Origin: Bacteroidales bacterium UBA4912
GTDB lineage: Bacteria > Bacteroidota > Bacteroidia > Bacteroidales > Dysgonomonadaceae
Length of the DNA stretch: 64,000 nt
Assembly: GCA_002398875.1 (NCBI GenBank)
Contig: DHCC01000033.1
Span: 95,220 to 159,219, forward strand
Direction of reading: 5' to 3'
Shown: piece by piece, positions 52,510 to 61,779 of the stretch
Layout of the letters: every line of letters starts with the position of its first letter
Numbering within the stretch: the stretch's first letter is position 1
Position numbers and translations under genes: made by a program
Notes under the pieces: model-generated
What the model saw: only the letters and a program-made list of their open reading frames with translations
Database searches by the model: none
Told to the model about the DNA's origin: nothing

Positions 52510-53931
52510 TCACAATTTAATTTTCCCGGACAGTATCAGACCAATAATTACTACTGATCCGATAAGTAATAATGTTATAACAGCCCATTCCCAGTGTTTG
52601 GGCTGTTGCTTTTGTTCCCTTTTAGCTCTTATAAACAGTAATGATCCAATTGCATAAAACAATACGGAAAGGAACAGATATTTAATTCCCACTGCAAATA
52701 TCACGTAAAGAGAATATATTGTCCCAAGCAGAGCAACAATAAGATGATGAATTGACTCGTTTTTCCTGTTAATGATCGCAATTTTCACAGCATAAAGAGA
52801 AGAGAGCAAATAGGGAATAAGCACAAGTGTTGTGCCAATTGTAATAGCAGCTAGATAGGTCTCGTTGAGTTGAGGTGACAGTATTGAAATAAGAAATATT
52901 TGTGTAAATCCTTGTGTGAGCAACAAAGCATTTACAGGTGTGCCTTTTCTGTTTACTTTCTTAAAAATGCGAGGCATGACGTTATCAAGTGCAGCAGCGT
53001 AGAGTGTTTCAATTGACAACATTATCCAGGAGAGACTTGCTCCCAATACTGAAACCATTATTCCCAGTTTAACGATTATTCCACCCGCCGCACCTACTGC
53101 TGTTTGTTCAAGTACAAGTGCCAAAGGTGTCTCTGATGCTGAAAGAAGGTTTGCAGGCACTGAAGACATAGCTATAATGGTGATAAGCATGTAAACAGCA
53201 AGTACTATAAGCATGGAAATGATTATTGTAAGCCTCACGGTCTTCTGACTTTTTGCTCTTCCCGACAAAACTGAAGCTGCTTCCATACCCACAAAACACC
53301 ATAAGATGATTGCCATAGCGCCCTTCAATTGTTGTGTTGTAGTAGTTGGTTCTCCTGTTGAAGCAAGTCTGCTTTGCCAATTATCAACAAGAAAAAGGTC
53401 ACTGTTTATCAACGAAATTCCTAGTATAATTATAAGAAGAATAGGTATCAGCTTTGCAGTAGTTACAATAAAATTGAGTATTGCTCCTTCTCTGATACCC
53501 GCTATCAGGATAAGGTAGAAAAACCAAAGAAGTGCAGAGCCAATTATAAAAGCATGTAACGGGGAGAGTGCATGAATACCAAGCAGATCGTTTAATGTCT
53601 TGAAGAACAGCGCCAGATAACTTACGTTGCCAAGCCACCCTACCGACCAGTAGCCCCAGGCGGAATTGAATCCCATAAAATCACCAAATCCATCACGTGC
53701 ATAAGCATAAATGCCACTTTTCAGTTCAGGTTTGCGCGCAGCGAGATAAACAAAGACAAGTGCAAGCATGAGAGCTCCAAATCCTCCGATCAGCCAGGCA
53801 ATTATTGTTGCCTGTGGATTGGCAGAGGTGATGAGGTCCTTTGGCGAATTGAAGATGCCGGAGCCTATCATAGAGCCAAGGGCTATGAATACCAGCAACC
53901 ACAAACCTAACTTCTTATCTTTCTTTTGCAA
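52510..53931 (-). CDS. APC-superfamily amino-acid antiporter, ArcD/AdiC-like
   Basis: 473 residues, about 12-13 membrane helices. The first helix has GSMIGSGIFNSP, the APC substrate-binding Gly motif, and helix 6 has MEAASVLSGRA. The overall pattern resembles arginine/ornithine or other basic amino-acid exchangers. No arginine deiminase or decarboxylase gene is nearby, so the substrate is open. It is in a tail-to-tail arrangement with the TonB receptor. Confidence 0.85.
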   Translation of the reverse strand: MQKKDKKLGLWLLVFIALGSMIGSGIFNSPKDLITSANPQATIIAWLIGGFGALMLALVFVYLAARKPELKSGIYAYARDGFGDFMGFNSAWGYWSVGWLGNVSYLALFFKTLNDLLGIHALSPLHAFIIGSALLWFFYLILIAGIREGAILNFIVTTAKLIPILLIIILGISLINSDLFLVDNWQSRLASTGEPTTTTQQLKGAMAIILWCFVGMEAASVLSGRAKSQKTVRLTIIISMLIVLAVYMLITIIAMSSVPANLLSASETPLALVLEQTAVGAAGGIIVKLGIMVSVLGASLSWIMLSIETLYAAALDNVMPRIFKKVNRKGTPVNALLLTQGFTQIFLISILSPQLNETYLAAITIGTTLVLIPYLLSSLYAVKIAIINRKNESIHHLIVALLGTIYSLYVIFAVGIKYLFLSVLFYAIGSLLFIRAKREQKQQPKHWEWAVITLLLIGSVVIIGLILSGKIKL

Positions 53932-53945
53932 CTTAATCCGGGAGG

Positions 53946-54623
53946 TTAATTAAAAATAAAGATTAACAAAACGACTATTATAAGGGATGGCAGCATATTC
54001 ATGATCCTGAGCTTCTTGATTCCCAGTATATTTATACCCAGTCCGATGAGTAGTATGCCGCCTACATTGGTAATACCCAAGATGATATCGTCAGTGAAAA
54101 GTATTGCTGCATATCTCGCCAGAAGTGTTAATGCAGCCTGAAATATAAATAAGGGGACAGAAGAAAAAACTACCCCTACACCAAATGCGGATGCCAAAAG
54201 AATAGCTGAGAAAAAATCCATAAGTGATTTCGTGTAAAGAAGATCGGGTGATCCTCCTGTGCCTTCCTGAATTGTTCCAAGGATTGTCATAGATCCCACA
54301 CAAAACAGCAGAAAAGATGTAATAAGTCCTTCTGAAAACTTTTCACTGCCCACTTTGAAATGACTTTTAAGCTTTTCGCTCATTCGTTCAGCACCTTTCT
54401 CTAAGTCCCACCATTCCCCCAACAGGGATCCTATTGCAAGACTGCTGACTACTATAAGAATCTTTTCCATACTCACGGCCATTGATGCTCCTATAGCCAG
54501 AGTAAAAAGTCCGATTGCCTGAAAATAGATAGTTGTAACACGTTCGGGCATCTTCTTATTAAGTAACATGCCTAACAATCCACCAACCAGTACTGCAACT
54601 GTATTTACAATAGTTCCAATCAT
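53946..54623 (-). CDS. DUF554 membrane protein
   Basis: About 225 residues from the ATG at 54623 (MIGTIVNTVAVLVGGLLG), the family's typical start; ATG 54644 would add seven polar residues. Around six to seven helices are seen, with LGEWWDLEKGAERM between helices and CVGSMTILGTIQEG as the conserved core. It is upstream of the antiporter on the same strand, 14 bases apart, so probably in one operon. Function unknown. Confidence 0.88.
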   Translation of the reverse strand: MIGTIVNTVAVLVGGLLGMLLNKKMPERVTTIYFQAIGLFTLAIGASMAVSMEKILIVVSSLAIGSLLGEWWDLEKGAERMSEKLKSHFKVGSEKFSEGLITSFLLFCVGSMTILGTIQEGTGGSPDLLYTKSLMDFFSAILLASAFGVGVVFSSVPLFIFQAALTLLARYAAILFTDDIILGITNVGGILLIGLGINILGIKKLRIMNMLPSLIIVVLLIFIFN

Positions 54624-54847
54624 TTTATTCAGATAGATTGGCAAAATTACAATTTAAAACCGAAATACAATATTTAACGGCAAGACACTTTGCCAGACAC
54701 GCAGAATTATCCATACTTTAGTCTTATCTGGCTATTACCTAACCCTTACCTTCTCCTTATAAAGGCCTTTTAAACCTCATAAATAAAAGAGCAAGGTAAA
54801 AACGAAATCACGCTAAAGTTTCGCCTTTTCAATACCTATTTTATGTG

Positions 54848-54855
54848 TATCTTTG
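54848..54855 (+). promoter_or_regulatory. Candidate -7 element for the DUF4494-yggS unit
   Basis: TATCTTTG, 31 bases before the start codon, with TTTT at the approximate -33 position. The rest of 54645-54886 shows no gene. Confidence 0.5.
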
Positions 54856-54886
54856 CTATTCTAAAAATTAAAAACTAAAATAATAT

Positions 54887-55339
54887 ATGTACAACTGGTT
54901 TGAATGTAAATTGAGATATGATAAAATGCTGGAAACCGGCATGCAGAAAACAGTGACAGAGCCTTATCTGGTGGATGCTTTATCGTTTACAGAAGCGGAG
55001 GCAAGAATTATTGAGGAGATCAGACCCTACATTTCAGGAGAGTTTACTGTCTCGGATATTAAACGGGTAAAATATTCAGATTCATTTTTTAACGAAACCG
55101 GTGACAGGTATTACAAAGCGAAATTATATTTTATCACACTGGATGAGAAAAGCGGATCAGAGAAAAAGACAGCGGTAAATATGCTGGTACAGGCTTCTGA
55201 ACTCAAGGAGGCAGTTGAGATTATTGAGGTTGAGATGAAAAAGACGATGATAGATTATACTTTAGCATCAGTTGTTGAAACAGCAATAATGGATGTTTTC
55301 CCATATTCTGGAGATAAGGTTGTTAAACAGGAAGAATGA
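54887..55339 (+). CDS. DUF4494 family protein
   Basis: 150 residues, soluble. The start MYNWFECKLRYDKMLETG and VTEPYLVDALSFTEAEARI are the family hallmark, followed by IKRVKYSDSFF and the C-terminal TIMDVF-like end. Function unknown; in Bacteroidetes it is usually next to yggS, as here, with a 4-base overlap (ATGA). Confidence 0.9.
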   Translation: MYNWFECKLRYDKMLETGMQKTVTEPYLVDALSFTEAEARIIEEIRPYISGEFTVSDIKRVKYSDSFFNETGDRYYKAKLYFITLDEKSGSEKKTAVNMLVQASELKEAVEIIEVEMKKTMIDYTLASVVETAIMDVFPYSGDKVVKQEE

Positions 55340-55998
55340 GCATAAAATCAAAAATAGAGAATTTAAAAGGGATTATTCCATCTGATGTAAAGATGGTAGC
55401 AGTTTCCAAATTTCACTCAAACAGTGAGATAATGGAAGCTTATGATGCAGGTCATCGGATGTTTGGTGAAAGCCGTGTACAGGAACTTGTGCAAAAGTAT
55501 CAGGAGCTTCCTAAAGATATTGAGTGGCATTTTATTGGAAATCTACAACGTAATAAAGTTAAGCAGATTGCACCGTTTGTTTCTTTAATTCACAGCTTAG
55601 ACAGCGAAAGGCTGATGCTGGAAATTGAAAAACAAGGCAGTGTAAATGACAGGGTTATTCCATGTCTTCTGCAGGTTCATATTGCTGAAGAGGAAACAAA
55701 ATCAGGATTTTCGCCTGAAGAGTGCCGCCGTTTTGTGGCTGATGCAAAATGGAAAGAATGCAGTCATATTAAAATTTCGGGTCTTATGGGTATGGCAACA
55801 TTTACTGAAGATGAGTCCAAGGTTAAAAAGGAATTTGATCAACTACGAACACTCTTTGGAGAATTAAAAGAGATCCATTTCAAAAACGATCCTGATTTCA
55901 AGGAAATTTCAATGGGAATGACCGGAGATTTCCAGCTTGCGATTAATTCGGGAAGTACAATAGTGCGTATTGGGACTCTCATTTTTGGGAGTCGCTGA
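55336..55998 (+). CDS. yggS: PLP homeostasis protein, YggS family
   Basis: 220 residues. It is a single-domain fold-type III PLP protein with the PLP lysine in MVAVSKFHS (about residue 24), GESRVQEL, WHFIGNLQRNKVK and the C-terminal SMGMTGDFQLAINSGSTIVRIGTLIFG. It buffers pyridoxal phosphate and has no known catalytic turnover. It is translationally coupled to DUF4494. Confidence 0.95.
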   Translation: MSIKSKIENLKGIIPSDVKMVAVSKFHSNSEIMEAYDAGHRMFGESRVQELVQKYQELPKDIEWHFIGNLQRNKVKQIAPFVSLIHSLDSERLMLEIEKQGSVNDRVIPCLLQVHIAEEETKSGFSPEECRRFVADAKWKECSHIKISGLMGMATFTEDESKVKKEFDQLRTLFGELKEIHFKNDPDFKEISMGMTGDFQLAINSGSTIVRIGTLIFGSR

Positions 55999-56099
55999 GT
56001 TCAGCACTCTTTATTTTTATATATATCTTATCGATATTATCAATAAAAATTCCTATTTTTGTTAATTGTGAAATTTTTGAAAAACATTTTGTTTATCTC

Positions 56100-57077
56100 A
56101 TGAAAACAAGTTTACAAACAACATTTGCAGGTTTAAAGCTTAAGAATCCATTGATTGCCGCAAGCAGCGGTCTGACTAACTCTGTTAATAAGATCGTTGA
56201 ATTAGAGCAATCAGGTGTGGGAGCTATTGTATTAAAATCTCTTTTCGAAGAGCAAATTGAAAATCATTCAGAGAAACTTTCCCAGATTGCAGATTATCCT
56301 GAAGCAGCTGATTACATCAATACTTATGTCGAGATGAATCATGTCGAAAAATATCTTGAACTTATCCGATCGGCTAAGTCGCATTGCAGTGTGCCAATAA
56401 TTGCGAGTATAAATTGCTATAAAATGTCAAGATGGACAGAATTTGCAAAAACAATTCAGGATGCAGGTGCCGATGGGATAGAACTGAACCTGTTTGTACT
56501 CAATGCCGGTGAATTTGGAAATACATACCTGGAAGATACTTATGTAAATATTGTCAGGGAACTAAAAAAGGAAATTCATATCCCGGTTGTGATTAAGATG
56601 GCAAAAAATATCAGTAATCTACCAGGTCTTGTTTCTAAATTAAAAGCACTGAAAGCTGATGGGGTTGTGCTGTTTAATCGTTTTTATCAACTTGATATAG
56701 ACATAAAAACAATGAAGTTAAAAGCCGGTCCGGTTTTTAGTAATCCTTCAGATTTTAGTGACACTTTAAGATGGACAGCAATAATATCAGGTCGTGTGCC
56801 TGATTTTGATATAGCGTGCTCTTATGGAGTACATTCCTGGGAAGATGTAATCAAGGGCATTTTGGCAGGTGCAGGCGCAATACAGTTGTGCAGTGTATTA
56901 TACGAACAGGGTGCTGGAGTTGTTGATAATTTCCTGACATGTGTTGAAGAATGGATGGATCAAAACAATTACTCCAATATAGAAGAATTCAGAGGTAAGT
57001 TGAACTATGCAAACATAAAAAGTCCTTACTTGTATGAGAGAGTACAATTTATGAAGTATTTCTCAAATTATAAGTAA
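56100..57077 (+). CDS. Dihydroorotate dehydrogenase-like flavoprotein
   Basis: 325 residues, TIM barrel of the DHOD family. The FMN-contact block LKNPLIAASSGLT is at the start, ADGIELNLFV, VVIKMAKNI and the C-terminal GAGAIQLCSVLYEQG follow. The PyrD catalytic Cys/Ser loop is not obvious and no pyrK is nearby, so this is the divergent DHOD-like type, not the main pyrimidine enzyme. A TATTTTTG element lies at 56054-56061. The oxyR gene follows after 46 bases. Confidence 0.85.
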   Translation: MKTSLQTTFAGLKLKNPLIAASSGLTNSVNKIVELEQSGVGAIVLKSLFEEQIENHSEKLSQIADYPEAADYINTYVEMNHVEKYLELIRSAKSHCSVPIIASINCYKMSRWTEFAKTIQDAGADGIELNLFVLNAGEFGNTYLEDTYVNIVRELKKEIHIPVVIKMAKNISNLPGLVSKLKALKADGVVLFNRFYQLDIDIKTMKLKAGPVFSNPSDFSDTLRWTAIISGRVPDFDIACSYGVHSWEDVIKGILAGAGAIQLCSVLYEQGAGVVDNFLTCVEEWMDQNNYSNIEEFRGKLNYANIKSPYLYERVQFMKYFSNYK

Positions 57078-57123
57078 TTGTTTGAGTAGTCGTTATGTTT
57101 AATATGAATTAAGAATACACCCT

Positions 57124-58068
57124 ATGAATATACAACAGTTAGAATATATTATTGCAGTAGATAATTACCGCCATTTTTCCAAAGCTGCCGAAGCCTCTTT
57201 CGTTACTCAGCCTACTCTGAGTATGATGATTCAGAAACTTGAAGATGAACTGGGAGTAAAAATATTCGACCGCTCGCAACTGCCTGTACAACCCACCGAA
57301 ATTGGCAAGCGAATTATTGATCAGGCCCGTGTTGCAATTGCTCAGGTTAACCAGATCAGGGAAATTATTCTGGAAGAAAAGGGTGTAGTGAAAGGTGTAT
57401 TCCGTCTTGGGATAATCCCGACTATATCTCCCTATCTATTACCAAAACTAATGCAGGTGCATCGTGATAATAAATATGATATCAGGATTATTATCTCAGA
57501 ACTTACTACTGATCAAATTTTAAAAGGTCTTTCAAATGACTCGCTTGATGGTGGTATTTTGGCAACTCCATTGAAAGAGCCCGGGATTAGTGAACATCCT
57601 ATCTATTATGAGCAGTTTTTCGCTTATGTTTCACCTCTGGAAAGAGCAATATATGCAAAGAATGCTTTAGATGAAAATGATTTGAATACAACGAAGTTGT
57701 GGCTTCTGGATGAAGTGCACTGTTTCAGGACACAGATACTTCACTTGTGTAACCTTAAGAAAAGACGCGGAGTAAATCAATCCATTTTTTCTTATGAGGC
57801 AGGTAGTATTGATACACTTATAAATATAGTGGATGAGAATGAAGGTCTTACTGTAATCCCCGAAATGGCAGTTGCCAACCTTAGTGAAAAGCAGAAAAAG
57901 AATGTACGACCTTTTAGAAACAGTACTCCCGTACGTGAGATCAGCCTTATAACCCGTAAGGAATTTATCAGGGAAAGATTGATCAACATTATTGTTGATG
58001 AGGTGAAAGAGGCTGTTCCCAAATCTCTTCAGGATGAGGCAATGAAAAAATATGTAGTTCCTTTATAA
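57124..58068 (+). CDS. oxyR: OxyR-type LysR regulator of peroxide stress
   Basis: 314 residues. An N-terminal winged helix (FSKAAEASFVTQPTLSMMIQKLE) is followed by the sensor domain with the redox pair Cys200 and Cys209 in HCFRTQILHLC, matching E. coli Cys199 and Cys208. Oxidation by H2O2 forms a disulfide that switches the factor on. No catalase, ahpC or dps is adjacent, but ferritin lies in the same window. A convergent terminator follows. Confidence 0.95.
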   Translation: MNIQQLEYIIAVDNYRHFSKAAEASFVTQPTLSMMIQKLEDELGVKIFDRSQLPVQPTEIGKRIIDQARVAIAQVNQIREIILEEKGVVKGVFRLGIIPTISPYLLPKLMQVHRDNKYDIRIIISELTTDQILKGLSNDSLDGGILATPLKEPGISEHPIYYEQFFAYVSPLERAIYAKNALDENDLNTTKLWLLDEVHCFRTQILHLCNLKKRRGVNQSIFSYEAGSIDTLINIVDENEGLTVIPEMAVANLSEKQKKNVRPFRNSTPVREISLITRKEFIRERLINIIVDEVKEAVPKSLQDEAMKKYVVPL

Positions 58069-58074
58069 AATAAA

Positions 58075-58120
58075 AACACCCTAACCTTGCAGGTTTTTTA
58101 TTCTGCAGAGTCAGGGTGTT
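58075..58120. terminator. Hairpin between oxyR and the TonB receptor gene
   Basis: AACACCCT (58075-58082) pairs with AGGGTGTT (58113-58120), with CTTGCAG/CTGCAGAG and a T-run inside. It lies between two convergent genes. Confidence 0.65.
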
Positions 58121-58156
58121 AATGATTTTTATTGTTTATAATATTACCCTTGTAGT

Positions 58157-60586
58157 TTATAACATTATTTTTGTCCCAACAAAAAATGTTCTCGGCATTC
58201 CCGGGCCATAAATGTAGTTGTTTGCGCGACCTGCACCAGTATCAAAATCCTTCTGAAAAGAGTTGAAGATGTTTTGAATGCCGGCATTTAGTTCAAGTTG
58301 TGTGTCATTATAAATGTCTATTGTATAGGCTATTTTAGTATTAAGCTCAAAGAATGAAGGAGATTCTTTTGTGATATATACAGGAGAGAATTTGTCAACA
58401 CCTTCTACACCAAAACCTGCATCATGCGGTACAAGCATACTACCAGTGTAGTTGCCGGATAAAGATGTTGAAAACTTATCATTAGGTGTTAATGTTGCAA
58501 CGAAATATGCGTAACTATTGGGTGTTCGCATCATTCTTTTTGTTGGTGTTACTCTGTCTAATGCTTCTTCTTCAGGGGTTTCAGGTTCCCACCATTTTCT
58601 CTCTTCTTCGTAAAGACTTCTCTGAATTGTGGCTCCTGCCTGTAGATCGAGTTTACTACTTAAGACTGCTCTGCCTTCAAGGTTTACGCCATATACCATA
58701 GCTCCAGAACCGGCATTTTCAATAGTAATTTCATTTCCACGTCTAACTTCAGTAAAGGGGGCGTTTAGTTTTGTGTAAAATCCCTCAATAAGGATATTAA
58801 ACAACTTATTGTTACCAATCTGGTGATATAGATCAACTGAACCGCTTATACTGCTTGAACGCTCTTCTTTCAAGTTTTCTGAAAGTGTCCTGATTATTTC
58901 TTTACCTCCGGCAATATCCACATGAAGATTTTCGTCGAATACCTGAGGTGCACGAAAACCCTCACTGTATGTAAGCCTGAAATTGATATCTTCTGTAGGG
59001 TTGTAACGAAAATTGATTCTTGGGCTAAATATTGCGTTGTCCACTAAATTGTGCTTATCAAGTCTCCCTCCTACAAGAAAGCTCCATACTTCTGTTTTCC
59101 ACTCATTCTGAAGGAATCCGCTTATGTTATGTGTTTCTTGATTTATGCTCAATGTACGGTAGCCGCTAATATCATCAAGCTCACTGCCAAGGTATTCACC
59201 TCCAATAGTAAGGTCTGCAGGCATAAACCAGAGATTGTTAAACGATCGGATATAATGACCGCCAACCTGGTATGTGAGTTCAGAAGTTTTACCATAAGAG
59301 TTTATACGTATTTTATTATTTTCAATTATATCGTTGATGTTCTCAATTTCATTTTGAGACATTCCGGGTTCTATGACAGGTACATTTTTGTTGAAAGGAT
59401 TACCCGCTCCGTAGTAACTACCTCTGTCAGTATGGCTTGCAGCTGCGTAAAGATTAAGTTTACTTTTTTGATCATCTGAGTACTTGTCGAAATTCAGCGA
59501 CCCGCTGTTTATATAATGCTCAACTTGTTCAGTTATATAGCTTTCAAAAGGTTGAAGATCCAATCTGTCGCCACCGCGGCGGAACTCATGTATATTTCTG
59601 TATTCAAGCGTAAGTTTTGAGTAAACACCTGTTTTAAGGAAAGAACGAAAACCGAGTGAACGATTCTTTAGTGATGGGAGTTCTGTAAAACCGTCACCAT
59701 CGATATCAAATTTATCTCTTATGCGATGCTGTCCGTAAACCATTATTCCGGCATTGCGAGTATCATTTACAAGAGATGCATTAAAAGTTGTATTGTTTTC
59801 TAAACTGCCTGTACCGTTTATACTGGAAAGGGTATGTGAAAACTCCCCGCTGTTACGAATAGGTTCACGCGTAATGATATTTATAGTTCCGCCTATCGCA
59901 TTAGCTCCGAATAGGGCGGAACCGCCTCCGCGAACCACTTCAATTCGCTCAATCATATTTGCAGGGATCTGTTCCAGTCCATAAACTCCTGCAAGTGCTC
60001 CAATCATAGGGCGCGAATCGATAAGAATTTGTGAGTATGAACCCTCCATGCCATTAATTCTCACCTGTGTAGTTCCACAGTTCTGACAATTGTTTTCAAC
60101 CCTTAAGCCAGGCTGAAATTTTAATCCGTCTGATAAAGTTTTTGAATTTGTTACATCCAGTGTTTGCATGTCAAGTACACTGACAAGTGAAGGGGCAGTT
60201 CTCCTTGTAGTTTCGTTTCTATTAGCAGAAACTACCACTTCATTTAGTGAGGTTGACGACTCTTCAAGTTCAAAGTTCAGCTCCATTGTTTTACCCGCTT
60301 CAATGTTTATAGCTTTTGTGATAGTCTTAAAACCTATCATAGAAACTTCAAGAGTGAAATCTCCTACCGGAAGATTTCTTAAGAAGTAGTGACCTGTGGC
60401 GTCGGTTGTTATCCCGATTGTTGTGCCCTGTAGTTTAATAGTAACGTATGGTAAGTGTTCATTAGTCCTTTTATCAAGGATGTGACCATAGATGTTTGAA
60501 TCTGTCTGGTCTGGAATATTTTTGTCAGCTCTGACATAGTTACTAAATACAAAAATGATCAGAGTGAATATTATAATTTTCTTCAT
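58157..60586 (-). CDS. TonB-dependent receptor with carboxypeptidase-like N-terminal domain
   Basis: 809 residues. A signal peptide (1-20), then a carboxypeptidase-D regulatory-like domain (about 30-110, IYGHILDKRTNEHLPYV), the plug (about 120-235, with VVSANRNETTRR, VRINGMEGSYSQILIDSRP and RIEVVRGGGSALFGANAIGGTINI) and the barrel. A CQNC pair just before the plug loop is characteristic of a Bacteroidetes subfamily often linked to metal or cobalamin uptake. No SusD partner. A His-rich small gene lies upstream on the same strand, hinting at a metal ligand. Confidence 0.92.
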   Translation of the reverse strand: MKKIIIFTLIIFVFSNYVRADKNIPDQTDSNIYGHILDKRTNEHLPYVTIKLQGTTIGITTDATGHYFLRNLPVGDFTLEVSMIGFKTITKAINIEAGKTMELNFELEESSTSLNEVVVSANRNETTRRTAPSLVSVLDMQTLDVTNSKTLSDGLKFQPGLRVENNCQNCGTTQVRINGMEGSYSQILIDSRPMIGALAGVYGLEQIPANMIERIEVVRGGGSALFGANAIGGTINIITREPIRNSGEFSHTLSSINGTGSLENNTTFNASLVNDTRNAGIMVYGQHRIRDKFDIDGDGFTELPSLKNRSLGFRSFLKTGVYSKLTLEYRNIHEFRRGGDRLDLQPFESYITEQVEHYINSGSLNFDKYSDDQKSKLNLYAAASHTDRGSYYGAGNPFNKNVPVIEPGMSQNEIENINDIIENNKIRINSYGKTSELTYQVGGHYIRSFNNLWFMPADLTIGGEYLGSELDDISGYRTLSINQETHNISGFLQNEWKTEVWSFLVGGRLDKHNLVDNAIFSPRINFRYNPTEDINFRLTYSEGFRAPQVFDENLHVDIAGGKEIIRTLSENLKEERSSSISGSVDLYHQIGNNKLFNILIEGFYTKLNAPFTEVRRGNEITIENAGSGAMVYGVNLEGRAVLSSKLDLQAGATIQRSLYEEERKWWEPETPEEEALDRVTPTKRMMRTPNSYAYFVATLTPNDKFSTSLSGNYTGSMLVPHDAGFGVEGVDKFSPVYITKESPSFFELNTKIAYTIDIYNDTQLELNAGIQNIFNSFQKDFDTGAGRANNYIYGPGMPRTFFVGTKIML

Positions 60587-60627
60587 TCTATTATTTGATT
60601 TTATGATATAATTATTACTTATGAGAC

Positions 60628-60697
60628 TATCAGATTATGATAAGCCTGCAGTTAATTTAATAATGATGAACATGAAGTTGTTGTCTGATTATCAGAC
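60628..60697. promoter_or_regulatory. Two related palindromes between the His-rich gene and the TonB receptor
   Basis: TATCAGATTATGATA (60628-60642, arms TATCA/TGATA) and GTCTGATTATCAGAC (60683-60697, perfect 7-base arms). They share TCAGATTA/TGATTATCAG and sit in the 118-bp gap. A metalloregulator site or an attenuating hairpin is possible. Confidence 0.45.
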
Positions 60698-60704
60698 TAA
60701 CATA

Positions 60705-61055
60705 TCATAATAATGAAGGTGGTGCCCTAAGCTGTAATGATGTGGCAGGGCTAATTATATGGAAGTGTTGATATAGATCAGGTTTGTTTGCCTCTTTTTG
60801 CGAAATGTTACCTGTCAGATCTATATCGAGTATAATATCTGAAGTTATAGATGTGTTGAAAAGCTCATCAAGAAGCTGCAGCTGTTTCTCAGAGTGCTCA
60901 TGAGTGGGAGGTTCACTAAATTTGAATGGGTGTGAGTGAACATACCTTATGTTGTTTATATAATGTGAATGGGTGAAAAGTGTGATGCTGAATACGTACA
61001 TCGTAAACAGCAACGGGTAAAACAATTTCAGCCTATTCAATCTTTTTTTCAGCAT
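60705..61055 (-). CDS. Small His-rich exported or membrane protein
   Basis: 116 residues. One N-terminal hydrophobic segment (about 11-28) acts as a signal or anchor. It is followed by THSHYIN, VHSHPFKF, THEHSEK and QHFH: eight or more His in the chain. Such His clusters bind Zn, Cu or Ni. The gene precedes the TonB receptor on the same strand. A minus-strand TATCTTTG at 61063-61070 lies very close to the start, so the true start may be internal at about 61001. Family not recognised. Confidence 0.68.
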   Translation of the reverse strand: MLKKRLNRLKLFYPLLFTMYVFSITLFTHSHYINNIRYVHSHPFKFSEPPTHEHSEKQLQLLDELFNTSITSDIILDIDLTGNISQKEANKPDLYQHFHIISPATSLQLRAPPSLL

Positions 61056-61149
61056 AAGCCTGCAAAGATATATTATTTATATTTCCTTTGAGTGCGATTT
61101 GGGGTTTATTAACATATACATATCAATTATCAGATTAATATTTTTATAC

Positions 61150-61157
61150 TACCTTTG
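61150..61157 (+). promoter_or_regulatory. Candidate -7 element for the HD-domain gene
   Basis: TACCTTTG. It covers the alternative GTG at 61157, which therefore cannot be the start codon if this promoter is used. Confidence 0.55.
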
Positions 61158-61177
61158 TGACTGGAAAACCGACATTT

Positions 61178-61714
61178 ATGGATCCTGATATAATTATAAG
61201 AAAGTACTATAAAGAAGGGACTAAACTTTACGATATCTATATGTCTCATTGTACGGATGTGACAAATAAAGCCCTTGATATTGTAAATAAGCATCCGGAG
61301 CTGGCTGTAGATGTAAAATTTATTGAGGAGGCCGGAATGCTTCATGATATTGGAATTTTTAAAACAAACGCACCCCGAATTGCATGTGAAGGAGATATGC
61401 CATATATATGTCATGGATATCTTGGGAGAGAATTGCTTACTAATGAAGGTTATCCTAAACACGGAATGGTGTGCGAAAGGCATACAGGCACAGGTCTCAG
61501 TCTTGAAACGATACTCAACAGGAATTTACCTATTCCAAAAAGAGATATGCGTCCGCAAAGTTTGGAGGAGAAGATTATTTGCTTTGCCGATAAGTTTTAT
61601 TCCAAATCTCAGTTAGGTAAAGAAAAACCATTAAAAAAAGTCAGACAAAGTTTAAGCAGACACGGTTGGCATCAGGTAGAAATATTTGATGAATGGTGCG
61701 AATTATTCCTTTAA
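61178..61714 (+). CDS. HD-domain phosphohydrolase
   Basis: 178 residues from the ATG at 61178. HD-superfamily ligands are seen as the first His in MSHCTDVTNKA, the HD pair in AGMLHDIGIF, a later YICHGYLGRELL and the distal Asp in CFADKFYSK. The RHTGTGLS block contains another conserved His. It is a metal-dependent phosphohydrolase acting on an unknown nucleotide or phosphate ester. Confidence 0.88.
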   Translation: MDPDIIIRKYYKEGTKLYDIYMSHCTDVTNKALDIVNKHPELAVDVKFIEEAGMLHDIGIFKTNAPRIACEGDMPYICHGYLGRELLTNEGYPKHGMVCERHTGTGLSLETILNRNLPIPKRDMRPQSLEEKIICFADKFYSKSQLGKEKPLKKVRQSLSRHGWHQVEIFDEWCELFL

Positions 61715-61779
61715 GGATTTTATGGCAAACTATTTGCAGTGTATAAAAAGTAGATATAGAAAACAAAACAAAATTATAT

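Noticed and set aside
61157..61177. GTG start at 61157 for the HD-domain gene
   Set aside because: The GTG overlaps the predicted -7 element; the ATG at 61178 is better placed.
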